Of a stretch of 24,613 nt of DNA, positions 7,436 through 13,607 are shown piece after piece. Each line of letters starts with the position of its first letter. Positions within the stretch are counted from its first letter, which is position 1. The notes below the pieces were generated by a model, which saw only the letters and a program-made list of their open reading frames with translations, made no database searches and was not told the DNA's origin. The position numbers were made by a program, and so were the translations under genes. The DNA is from a bacterium (Candidatus Ratteibacteria) CG_4_9_14_3_um_filter_41_21 (GTDB lineage Bacteria; Ratteibacteria; UBA8468): contig PFWI01000051.1 of assembly GCA_002791075.1 (NCBI GenBank), positions 1 through 24,613 of the forward strand, given 5' to 3'.

Positions 7436-8616
7436 AATATCTGATTATTATTGGGGATGGGATGGCTGATTATCCTCAAAGGGCATTAAGGGGTAAAACT
7501 CCTTTGGAGTTTGCTAAAACTCCCTGGCTGGATAAGATGGCTAAGGGAGGTTTTGTAGGCCGAGTAAAAACTATTCCCAGAGGATTAAAGCCGGGTAGCG
7601 ATATCGCTACCCTTTCCATTTTAGGTTATGACCCCAGAAAATTCTACTTCGGAAGAGGACCTTTGGAAGCAATTAATATGGGAATTAACTTAAGGGAAAA
7701 GGATGTTGCCATCCGCTGCAATTTTATTACCGAGAACGATGGAATTTTAGCCGATTATTCTGCAGGCCATATCCAAACTGCGGAAGCAAAAATTCTTATT
7801 GATTTTCTCAACCGCAAATTGGCCGATGAAAAAATTAGATTTTATCCGGGAGTAAGTTATCGCCATATCCTCATCTTCAAGGATTGTACCCTTAATCTTG
7901 GTGAAATCTCCACTACGCCTCCTCACGATATTATCGGGAAAAGGATTAAGGATTATCTCCCTTCCGGCAAAGATGCCAGGATTTTACGGGAATTGATGAT
8001 GGATTCCAGGATTTTGCTTCGCGATCATAAAATCAATCGAATCAGAATTGACCTGGAAGAAAATCCAGCCGATATGATTTGGCTCTGGGGAGAAGGGAGA
8101 AAAAAGAGTCTGCCGAGTTTCAGGAAAAGGTTTGGTTTTAAAGGTAGCGTTATCTCTGCCGTAGACATTGTCAAAGGAATTGGTAAATCCATTGGCCTTA
8201 CTTCTATTGAGGTAGAAGGAGCTACCGGATATCTGGATACCAATTATAAGGGTAAAGTGGAAGCAGCGATAAATTCTTTAAAGGAAAAGGATTTTGTTTT
8301 TTTGCATGTTGAGGCTCCGGATGAGGCAAGCCATTCCGGCCAGTTAAAACTAAAACTTAAGGCAATTGAGGATTTTGACAAGGAAATTATGGGAAGAATT
8401 TTTCCGCAACTTCTCGCTTTAAAAGAGTGCCGGCTCCTTATTCTTTCTGACCACATTACCTCTCTGAAATCCCGCACCCATTCAGCCGACCCGGTTCCAT
8501 TTCTTCTTTTCGGCAAAGGAGTAAAGCCCAATAAAACCACTTCCTTCAATGAAACTGCCGCTAAAAGGAAATTTTACCTTAAAGAAGGCCATAAATTGAT
8601 TGACCTCTTTTTTTAA
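7432..8616 (+). CDS. apgM: Cofactor-independent phosphoglycerate mutase, archaeal type
   Basis: This encodes 394 residues of the ApgM branch of the alkaline phosphatase superfamily, which interconverts 3- and 2-phosphoglycerate. Metal and active-site segments are IIGDGMADYP (near residue 6), KPGSDIATLSILGYDP with the likely nucleophile Ser62, EAPDEASHSGQLKLKLKAIE, and LILSDHITSLKSRTHSADPV. The archaeal-type ApgM is also found in some bacteria, where it can replace the GpmI and GpmA enzymes. It overlaps the miaA stop by 4 nt. The start context is TAAATTATG, shared with several other genes in the window. Confidence 0.93.
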   Translation: MKYLIIIGDGMADYPQRALRGKTPLEFAKTPWLDKMAKGGFVGRVKTIPRGLKPGSDIATLSILGYDPRKFYFGRGPLEAINMGINLREKDVAIRCNFITENDGILADYSAGHIQTAEAKILIDFLNRKLADEKIRFYPGVSYRHILIFKDCTLNLGEISTTPPHDIIGKRIKDYLPSGKDARILRELMMDSRILLRDHKINRIRIDLEENPADMIWLWGEGRKKSLPSFRKRFGFKGSVISAVDIVKGIGKSIGLTSIEVEGATGYLDTNYKGKVEAAINSLKEKDFVFLHVEAPDEASHSGQLKLKLKAIEDFDKEIMGRIFPQLLALKECRLLILSDHITSLKSRTHSADPVPFLLFGKGVKPNKTTSFNETAAKRKFYLKEGHKLIDLFF

Positions 8617-8625
8617 CCGCTCATC

Positions 8626-8665
8626 TTCATCCTCTCCCCTAAGGAGGGAGAGGGAAGGGAGGGGA
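8626..8665. repeat. Pyrimidine/purine palindromic repeat carrying the folK ribosome-binding site
   Basis: TCATCCTCTCCCCTAAGGAG is followed by a purine-rich half. CCTCTCCC pairs with GGGAGAGG. The distal GGGAGGGGA (8657-8665) lies 3-5 nt before the folK GTG and acts as its only visible Shine-Dalgarno. Related pyrimidine/purine repeats are at about 10005-10060 and 15967-16016. Confidence 0.65.
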
Positions 8666-8667
8666 CA

Positions 8668-9138
8668 GTGGCTATTGTCTATTTGGGAATTGGAACAAAC
8701 TTGGGAAGAAGGAGAAAGAATATTGAGACCGCTTTAAGATTATTAAAAAGGAAAAAGATCAAGATTAATCAAGTTTCTTTCTTTTTTAAGACAAGACCGG
8801 AAGAAGGGGTAAAAGGCTCCTATTTTCTTAACGGTGTGGCAGAGATAGAGACAGAATTGCCTCCTCAGAAACTTTTAAAATTTCTTAAAGAGACAGAAGA
8901 GCGCCTGGGGAGAAAAATAAATCATAAAAGAAAAGAGCCGCGGACAATTGATTTAGACATTCTTTTTTATAATTCCCTTATTTTGAATGAGCCTGACCTT
9001 ATTATTCCTCATCCAGGATTTAACAAGAGAAAATTTGTTTTAAGGCCCTTGAATGAAATTGCTCCATCTTTTAAGGACCCGGTAACCAGAAAAAAGATAG
9101 AGACCCTTTTTAAAGAAAATTGTAGTGCGAGGCTTTAG
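8668..9138 (+). CDS. folK: 2-amino-4-hydroxy-6-hydroxymethyldihydropteridine pyrophosphokinase
   Basis: This is a 156-residue HPPK, the folate pathway enzyme that moves pyrophosphate from ATP to hydroxymethyl-dihydropterin. Motifs seen are YLGIGTNLGRRRKNIETA at the N-terminus, SYFLNGVAEIET, and the signature EPRTIDLDILFY, then IIPHPGFNKRKFVLRPLNEI. The start is GTG, with its ribosome-binding site inside the repeat immediately upstream. The final residues (CSARL) and the stop come from a second hairpin repeat at 9122-9147. Normal HPPKs end at about this length, so activity should be unaffected. Confidence 0.93.
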   Translation: MAIVYLGIGTNLGRRRKNIETALRLLKRKKIKINQVSFFFKTRPEEGVKGSYFLNGVAEIETELPPQKLLKFLKETEERLGRKINHKRKEPRTIDLDILFYNSLILNEPDLIIPHPGFNKRKFVLRPLNEIAPSFKDPVTRKKIETLFKENCSARL

Positions 9139-9147
9139 CCTCGCTAA
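9122..9147. repeat. GTAGTG hairpin repeat spanning the folK stop
   Basis: GTAGT precedes a perfect stem GCGAGGC (9127-9133), loop TTTA, GCCTCGC (9138-9144), then TAA. It shares the GTAG lead and hairpin plan with the modules at 7401 and 17684. The folK stop codon TAG (9136-9138) lies in its loop, and the panC ATG is 4 nt beyond its end. Confidence 0.75.
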
Positions 9148-9151
9148 TAGG

Positions 9152-9991
9152 ATGAAGGTCATTAAGAAAAGCAAGGAATTACAAACTCTGATAGAGAGAG
9201 AAAAGAAGAAGGGAAAGATAATTGGCCTGGTTCCCACAATGGGGTATTTGCATTCCGGACACATTTCTCTGATTAAAAGAGCAAAAAAGGATTGCGGTAT
9301 AGTTGTGGTCAGTATTTATGTCAATCCAACGCAATTTGGGCCGGGAGAGGATTACCAAAGATACCCCCGGGATTTAGAAAGGGATAAGAAATTGGCTAAG
9401 GAAGCCGGAACCGACATTCTCTTTGTTCCTTCTGACGAGGAGATTTATCCGGACTCTTTTCATACCTATATCCAGGTAGAAGAGTTATCCGGGAGATTAT
9501 GCGGTGTTTCCCGGCCGATTCATTTCCGAGGGGTTGCCACAATTGTGGCAAAATTATTTAATATTGTTAAACCGACAAAAGCCTATTTTGGGTGGAAGGA
9601 TGCGCAGCAATTGATTATTCTTAAGAAAATGGTAAAAGATTTGAATATGGATGTTGAGGTTGTTGGCCTGCCCACGGTCAGGGAGAAGGATGGTTTAGCA
9701 ATAAGTTCCCGAAATAAATATTTAAGTAAACAGGAGAGAAAGATTGCTCCCATTCTTTACCAGGCTCTGGTTAAAGCGAAAAAAATGGTAAATTCCGGAG
9801 AGAACAACAGCGCCAGGGTTTTGCAGCAAGCAAAGGATTTGATTAAAAAAAAGAAAGGAGTAAAAATTGATTATCTCAAAGCCATAAATTTAATCGATTT
9901 AAAGGATGCTAAAAAGATAAAAAAGAATACCTTAATTGCAATAGCCGCCTGGATTGGAAAAACCAGATTAATTGATAATGTAATAATTTGA
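9152..9991 (+). CDS. panC: Pantothenate synthetase
   Basis: This encodes 279 residues from the ATG at 9152. An in-frame GTG at 9125 lies inside the hairpin repeat and would add a tail unlike PanC. PanC joins pantoate and beta-alanine with ATP. The nucleotide-binding motif PTMGYLHSGH is at 28-37. Further family blocks are VSIYVNPTQFGPGEDYQRYPRD, a GVATIVAKLFNIVKPTKAYFG stretch (both longer than quoted in the family signature), KDAQQL and ISSRNKYLS. It closes the operon. panD, its usual neighbour, is 3.6 kb downstream beyond the accessory island. Confidence 0.94.
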   Translation: MKVIKKSKELQTLIEREKKKGKIIGLVPTMGYLHSGHISLIKRAKKDCGIVVVSIYVNPTQFGPGEDYQRYPRDLERDKKLAKEAGTDILFVPSDEEIYPDSFHTYIQVEELSGRLCGVSRPIHFRGVATIVAKLFNIVKPTKAYFGWKDAQQLIILKKMVKDLNMDVEVVGLPTVREKDGLAISSRNKYLSKQERKIAPILYQALVKAKKMVNSGENNSARVLQQAKDLIKKKKGVKIDYLKAINLIDLKDAKKIKKNTLIAIAAWIGKTRLIDNVII

Positions 9992-9995
9992 TAGT

Positions 9996-10060
9996 ATAGG
10001 AATTCCCTTTTTCCCTCTCCTCAATCCTCCCCCTCGAGGGGGAGGAGATAGGTCGGGGTG
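9996..10060. repeat. Composite palindromic repeat after panC
   Basis: The left part, TATAGGAATTCCCTTTTT, resembles the end module of the 99 bp repeats read in reverse (CATAGGAATTTCCTTTTT at 23182-23199). It adjoins a perfect 20 bp palindrome CCTCCCCCTCGAGGGGGAGG (10026-10045) of the pyrimidine/purine family. The hairpin could weaken read-through from panC, but there is no T-tract. It marks the left edge of the island. Confidence 0.65.
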
Positions 10061-10064
10061 TAAT

Positions 10065-10094
10065 TTGATTTTTGATTAGAATCTACCGTATAAT
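10065..10094 (+). promoter_or_regulatory. Predicted sigma70-type promoter for the island recombinase
   Basis: TTGATT (10065-10070), an 18 nt spacer and a perfect TATAAT (10089-10094). Transcription would start near 10101, giving a short leader before the recombinase reading frame. Confidence 0.6.
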
Positions 10095-10138
10095 GTTAAA
10101 GTTAGGTGTTAGTATTGAGGAATTGATAAAATAAATTT

Positions 10139-10186
10139 ATGGCAAGCGTAAAATCGGTAAGAATATACAGGAGGGGGAAATTGTAG
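10139..10186 (+). other. Short frame, probable frame-shifted N-terminus of the recombinase
   Basis: The ATG at 10139 opens 15 codons (MASVKSVRIYRRGKL) and stops at TAG 10184-10186. The frame runs into a GGGGG run at 10173-10177. One extra G in that run would fuse it directly to the recombinase frame, as RRGEIVVSFSYDP. That continuous product looks like the usual N-terminus of such proteins. So this is either a disrupted start, a slippery run or a sequencing error. Confidence 0.5.
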
Positions 10187-11316
10187 TTTCTTTCTCGTAC
10201 GATCCTAAATTTGTGGCTAAAGTTAAAACCATTGAGGGCCATAGGTGGCATCCGGATAAAAAGTATTGGAGCTTTCCTAATTCCAACGGAACTTTAGAAA
10301 AGATTTTAAAAGCTTTTGAAGGCGAGGAAATACATATAGACACAGCCTTACAAACTAAACTCACTTCCGTCATTGCGAGGGACGGGCTTCCTCGCTCGTC
10401 ATTGCGAGTCCCGATAAAATCGGGACGAAGCAATCTCAAGATAGGCTCGGAACAGGTTCCGCAATCTCAATTTGATGACCTTAAACGTGAACTTCTTTCA
10501 AGAAAATACAGCCATAAAACGGTCAAAGGTTATCTCTATTACAACAGAGATTTTCTGAGTTTTATAAACAAGAACCCCACTGAAGTTCAGGAAGGAGACA
10601 TAAAGGACTACCTTGTTCACCTCGCCGAAGAAAGACAGTCTGCCACGTCCACATTGAATCAGGCAATAAACGCCCTGAAGTTCTATTACGGGACCATGCT
10701 TAAGAAGAAGTTCATCTATGAAGTCGTAAGGCCGAGAAAGGACAAAATACTGCCGGAAGTCTTAAGTAAAGAAGAAGTCAGCCGCATTATAAAAAGCACA
10801 GCGAATATCAAGCACAAGGCAATTCTGATGACCATATACTCCGGTGGCCTGAGGCTTGGTGAAACAGCCCGACTGGAGCAGGCGCATCTTGACAGGGATA
10901 GAATGCTCGTCTTGGTAAAGGGAGCAAAAGGGAGAAAAGACAGGTATACACTTCTTTCCCCCAAAGCCCTGGAATTAATTGACCTGTATATTAAGCGGTA
11001 TGAACCCCGAAAGTGGCTTTTTGAAGGAGCAAAAGCAGGCAGGCATCTTTCGAAAAGGACGATAGAGAAGGTTTTCGATCAAGCCTGCGAGAGGACTGGC
11101 ATAAAGAAAGATGTGTCGGTTCATGACCTTCGGCATAGTTTCGCTACGCACTTGTTGGAATCCGGAGTTGATCTCAGATACATACAGGAACTGTTAGGCC
11201 ATGCCAGCAGTAAGACGACCGAAATATATACCCATGTCAGTACAAGGAGTTTGGGAGAAATACGAAGTCCGTTGGACAATCTCGATTTTGAAGGAGGCGA
11301 GAGTGACAAAACTTGA
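10180..11316 (+). CDS. Tyrosine recombinase (XerC/D- or IntI-like) with an extra N-terminal domain
   Basis: The frame encodes a phage-integrase family recombinase. The first annotatable start is GTG at 10213 without a ribosome-binding site. The in-frame ATT at 10180 has AGGAGG 5 nt upstream and keeps the sequence IVVSFSYDP, so I extended to it; the original start may be the ATG at 10139 before a frameshift. Numbered from 10180: an N-terminal module with W-H-P and Y-W-S-F motifs (1-60), a repeat-derived insert (about 63-87), a SAM-like core-binding domain (about 95-180), and the catalytic domain. The catalytic set is complete: R225, K250, H315 and R318 (HDLR), H341, Y350. The end GEIRSPLDNL resembles the IntI C-terminus, but the IntI-specific insertion is absent. 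It probably acts on the nearby att-like sites. Confidence 0.85.
   Translation: MVVSFSYDPKFVAKVKTIEGHRWHPDKKYWSFPNSNGTLEKILKAFEGEEIHIDTALQTKLTSVIARDGLPRSSLRVPIKSGRSNLKIGSEQVPQSQFDDLKRELLSRKYSHKTVKGYLYYNRDFLSFINKNPTEVQEGDIKDYLVHLAEERQSATSTLNQAINALKFYYGTMLKKKFIYEVVRPRKDKILPEVLSKEEVSRIIKSTANIKHKAILMTIYSGGLRLGETARLEQAHLDRDRMLVLVKGAKGRKDRYTLLSPKALELIDLYIKRYEPRKWLFEGAKAGRHLSKRTIEKVFDQACERTGIKKDVSVHDLRHSFATHLLESGVDLRYIQELLGHASSKTTEIYTHVSTRSLGEIRSPLDNLDFEGGESDKT
10368..10440. repeat. CATTGCGAG palindromic repeat inserted in frame in the recombinase
   Basis: Two CGTCATTGCGAG copies (10368 and 10397) are followed by the perfect stem TCCCGAT/ATCGGGA and GAAGCAATCTC, whose GCAAT pairs back with ATTGC. 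The block of about 73 bp keeps the reading frame open and adds about 25 residues between the N-terminal module and the core-binding domain. Confidence 0.75.
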
Positions 11317-11355
11317 TGCAAGGAGAGAGGTTTCGCTCTTCGGATAGATGTAAAA

Positions 11356-11433
11356 TAACCGCACCATGGTGCAGCTACAACCCCAATTTTGGGATAAATG
11401 TTGCACCTGAGTGCAATTGTGAACAAGTTATAT
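11356..11433 (+). other. Candidate recombination site 1 (attI/attC-like)
   Basis: A 75 bp imperfect palindrome is bounded by TAAC (11356-11359) and GTTA (11427-11430). Inside, GCAC-GGTGCA of the left arm pairs with TGCACC-GTGC of the right arm, and CCCAATTTTGGG forms an inner hairpin. It lies between the recombinase stop and the methyltransferase. Its right boundary GTTATAT begins the 23 bp inverted repeat. The layout matches the simple-site/hairpin plan of integron sites, but the arm spacers are uneven. Confidence 0.4.
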
Positions 11434-11449
11434 GAAATTCGGCTTGGTA
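11427..11449. repeat. Left copy of the 23 bp inverted repeat flanking the R-M pair
   Basis: GTTATATGAAATTCGGCTTG plus GTA. The reverse complement occurs at 13236-13258 with one mismatch (22/23). It overlaps the right boundary of site 1. Confidence 0.8.
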
Positions 11450-11476
11450 GATTTTGTAAATTAGTGGAGATAGATT

Positions 11477-12529
11477 ATGAGAGATAAAACGAACACTTTG
11501 AGTTTATTCGGTAACGAATTGTTAATGCAGAAAGATGAGGAGAAAAAAGGTAGAACTAGCGAGAGGCTTGAGCGATTAGACCTTCATGGAGAATTACATA
11601 AAAAGATATTACCATTATGCAGGTTAAAATATGGAGATATATGGGAGGACCCAATTAATGGACATAAAGTTGGTGTATTAGATGCAACAAAACAGGAAGA
11701 TGTTAAAAAGATTGTGGGTAATGAAAAAGTCAGATTAGTTGTAAATGACCCGCCTTATAATGTAGCAGTGGGAAATGCAAATACAAACGCTCTCTTTAAA
11801 ATAAATATAGAAAAATATTTAGAGTTTTCAAAAGAATGGGTGCAAAATGTAATTTCAGTGACGGATAAAGATGCTCATTTTTATATATGGTTAGGTGCAG
11901 ATTATAGAGACAATCTTCAACCTCTTCCAGATTTTATTATCCTAATGAGAAAGTTTAAGGAATTAAGACCTAAAAATATTATTACCTTAAGAAATCAGAG
12001 AGGTTATGGAACACAAAAAAACTGGATGTGGGTCAGGCAGGAACTTCTTTATTATGTTAAAGGTAATCCAAATTTTAATGTATCTGCTGAATACACCGAC
12101 ATTCCTAAAATATTAAGAGGGTACTACAAAGAGGTAAATGGTAGGATTACAGAAAACTTGGAAAGAAGTAAATCAGAGTATATTAGGGCTGGTAATGTCT
12201 GGGTAGACATTCAGCAAGTATTCTATAGAATGGAAGAAAATGTCCCTGGTTGCTATGCCCAAAAACCTCTAAAGGCAATAGAAAGGATAATATTATCAGC
12301 GACAGATGAAAAAGATTTAGTTGTGGACTTCTTTGCTCATTCAGGAACAACCTTGATTGCTGGAGAAAGGTTAAAAAGGAAGGTTTATACATTTGATATT
12401 GACCCTATATTTGCTGAGATTACGATAAGGAGATTAGAGCATTTTAGGAGAACAGGGAAAACTGGATGGCAATGGCAAAATCCTTTCCCCCAATTGAAAG
12501 ATACAAAGGAGAGACAAAAATGGATTTAA
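11477..12529 (+). CDS. Site-specific DNA methyltransferase (beta class, probable N6-adenine)
   Basis: This is a 350-residue DNA methyltransferase. The catalytic motif IV is DPPYNV (91-96), which usually means adenine-N6 transfer. The AdoMet-binding motif I, VVDFFAHSGTT (282-292), lies near the C-terminus after QKPLKAIERII (262-272, motif X region) and is followed by the acidic FDIDP (306-310). The order IV before X-I is that of the beta class. The restriction gene overlaps its end by 10 nt, so the two form a type II-like R-M pair. The recognition site cannot be read from sequence. The region is more AT-rich than the flanking operons, and the pair sits between att-like sites, consistent with transfer. 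Confidence 0.88.
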   Translation: MRDKTNTLSLFGNELLMQKDEEKKGRTSERLERLDLHGELHKKILPLCRLKYGDIWEDPINGHKVGVLDATKQEDVKKIVGNEKVRLVVNDPPYNVAVGNANTNALFKINIEKYLEFSKEWVQNVISVTDKDAHFYIWLGADYRDNLQPLPDFIILMRKFKELRPKNIITLRNQRGYGTQKNWMWVRQELLYYVKGNPNFNVSAEYTDIPKILRGYYKEVNGRITENLERSKSEYIRAGNVWVDIQQVFYRMEENVPGCYAQKPLKAIERIILSATDEKDLVVDFFAHSGTTLIAGERLKRKVYTFDIDPIFAEITIRRLEHFRRTGKTGWQWQNPFPQLKDTKERQKWI

Positions 12530-13230
12530 AACAATTGAGACAATATTTGGAAAACCTCAGCGAGAACTTGAAACCCAAAAATCACCAATTGCTTACTGCA
12601 AGATTGGGCAGTTTAAAATCGGTTTTCCCTTTTAATGAATATGAGTACATTCTGATGTTTTTACGCGATAAAGAAATTATCACATTTCAGCAGTATGAAG
12701 AATTGAGAAAGAAATATGTATCTTCCAATCCATATTTAGAACTTTACGGGATTGCTCCTCGTACGTTTGGAGAAATATGGGGTCATCCTCATGTTATGGA
12801 TATAGATAACAGATTTAAAAAACCTAACAAGGAACTTGATTCCACTTACGAAGGCCAATATGATTTATGGTTTGAAGGTATAAAGGTAGAAATAAAAGCT
12901 TGCCGAGCAATAAATACTAAAAAGCGAGGCAATATAATGGAGAAGGCTTTAAGATACGATTCTGACGAGCCGTTTTGGATGAATTATCAACAGATTAAAG
13001 CGGATATGGCTGATGCTTTTGTTTTTATTGGTGTATGGGTAGATAAGATAGTATATTGGGTTATGTCTAAAAAAGAGATTAAGAAAAATAGATACTTGAG
13101 CCCTCAACATAGAGGGGGGATAGAATATCAAATAGGAATAACACATAAGAATATTAGCGAATTTGATGTTTACAAAGTAGAGCCGAACAAACTTGGAGAT
13201 GTAGTTCTCAAAAAGGGTAAAAGAAGATGA
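12520..13230 (+). CDS. Putative type II restriction endonuclease, PD-(D/E)XK type
   Basis: This encodes 236 residues from the ATG at 12520, chosen because AAAGGAGAG lies just upstream; an upstream in-frame ATG at 12466 has none. It overlaps the methyltransferase end by 10 nt, the usual arrangement for a cognate R-M pair. The central segment YDLWFEGIKVEIKACRA contains D115, E124 and K126, spaced like a PD-(D/E)XK nuclease site. The rest is mixed helix and strand with no recognised family name. Function is inferred from context plus this motif. A modification-dependent or non-cognate nuclease is possible. Confidence 0.75.
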   Translation: MDLKQLRQYLENLSENLKPKNHQLLTARLGSLKSVFPFNEYEYILMFLRDKEIITFQQYEELRKKYVSSNPYLELYGIAPRTFGEIWGHPHVMDIDNRFKKPNKELDSTYEGQYDLWFEGIKVEIKACRAINTKKRGNIMEKALRYDSDEPFWMNYQQIKADMADAFVFIGVWVDKIVYWVMSKKEIKKNRYLSPQHRGGIEYQIGITHKNISEFDVYKVEPNKLGDVVLKKGKRR

Positions 13231-13235
13231 AATTG

Positions 13236-13258
13236 TACCAAGCCGAACTTCATATAAC
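13236..13258. repeat. Right copy of the 23 bp inverted repeat flanking the R-M pair
   Basis: It reads TACCAAGCCGAACTTCATAT plus AAC, the reverse complement of 11427-11449 with one mismatch. It begins 6 nt after the endonuclease stop and runs into the left boundary TAAC of site 2. Confidence 0.8.
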
Positions 13259-13333
13259 ACGGTGTAAAAGACTTCGCTTCGCTCCGTCTAAATTCGGCTT
13301 TGCCGAACTTCTTTTACACCGAAACCGTTATCT
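13255..13333 (+). other. Candidate recombination site 2 (attC-like)
   Basis: The site is bounded by TAAC (13255-13258) and GTTA (13327-13330), 76 bp. A perfect 11 bp stem, CGGTGTAAAAG (13260-13270) with CTTTTACACCG (13311-13321), encloses two small hairpins, AGAC/GTCT and TTCGGC-TTT-GCCGAA. The spacer is 1 nt on the left and 5 nt on the right, so extrahelical bases are present, as in attC sites. It directly follows the R-M genes, where a cassette attC is expected. The 377 bp from 13231 to 13607 hold this site, a tiny frame at 13384 and the panD promoter and leader. Confidence 0.5.
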
Positions 13334-13383
13334 ACAATTGCAGGCAAGGTTGGCTAATATAAAAAGAGAAAGAGTGGGGGAGA

Positions 13384-13455
13384 ATGCTTTCAAATATAAG
13401 TAAATTTACAGAAAATATTGGGTATCCTGAAGATTTTATCAATAAAATAAAGTGA
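13384..13455 (+). other. Tiny open frame of 23 codons, doubtful
   Basis: ATG at 13384 follows the purine-rich GTGGGGGAGA and encodes MLSNISKFTENIGYPEDFIN plus IK. It overlaps the predicted panD -35 region. It could be a remnant of a cassette gene or chance. No family is recognised. Confidence 0.2.
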
Positions 13456-13480
13456 TAAAAATGGCGAAACGGTGTATAAT
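13452..13480 (+). promoter_or_regulatory. Predicted promoter for panD-lnt-rnc
   Basis: GTGATA (13452-13457, 4 of 6 consensus), a 17 nt spacer and a perfect TATAAT (13475-13480). The start of transcription would be near 13487, about 120 nt before panD. An own promoter makes sense because the island cuts panD off from the panC operon. Confidence 0.5.
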
Positions 13481-13492
13481 ACAACATAGAAG

Positions 13493-13568
13493 GTTTACTC
13501 TTCGGGACTAGAGCAAACGTGATAAGTCCCATTAGGCACAATGCCAGGGTTTAAAGAGAAAGAGTAAA
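13493..13568 (+). promoter_or_regulatory. Structured leader upstream of panD, possible riboswitch-like element
   Basis: One fold is a three-way junction: TTTACTCTT (13494-13502) with AAGAGTAAA (13560-13568), GGGACT (13504-13509) with AGTCCC (13525-13530), and GGCA-CAA-TGCC (13535-13545). A competing hairpin uses the same bases: GTTTACTCT (13493-13501) with AGAGCAAAC (13510-13518), one mismatch. The two folds exclude each other. I could not match it to a known riboswitch class. Confidence 0.4.
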
Positions 13569-13607
13569 ATATTATTTCAGGAGAACTTAACTGTTACCTA
13601 TTAAATT

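Noticed and set aside
9125..9151. Upstream GTG as the panC start
   Set aside because: It lies in a hairpin repeat and would add nine residues atypical of PanC.
10026..10045. 20 bp GC-rich palindrome as a terminator for panC
   Set aside because: No T-tract follows on the + strand, and the same sequence type occurs as a dispersed repeat. Treated as a repeat.
10180..11316. Calling the recombinase a true integron integrase (intI)
   Set aside because: The region between the K and HxxR motifs lacks the IntI-specific insertion, and the N-terminal module is foreign to IntI. Only the C-terminal motif and the context resemble integrons.
12466..12519. Upstream ATG as the endonuclease start
   Set aside because: It lies within the methyltransferase C-terminus with no ribosome-binding site; the ATG at 12520 has AAAGGAGAG at good spacing.
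13332..13541. - strand 69-codon frame opposite the panD promoter region
   Set aside because: No ribosome-binding site or family resemblance, and it spans the promoter and leader of panD. Considered chance.
13493..13568. Cyclic-di-GMP, preQ1, SAM or ZTP riboswitch upstream of panD
   Set aside because: GCAAACG-like loop sequence was compared with the conserved cores from memory; none match. Kept as an unassigned structured leader.
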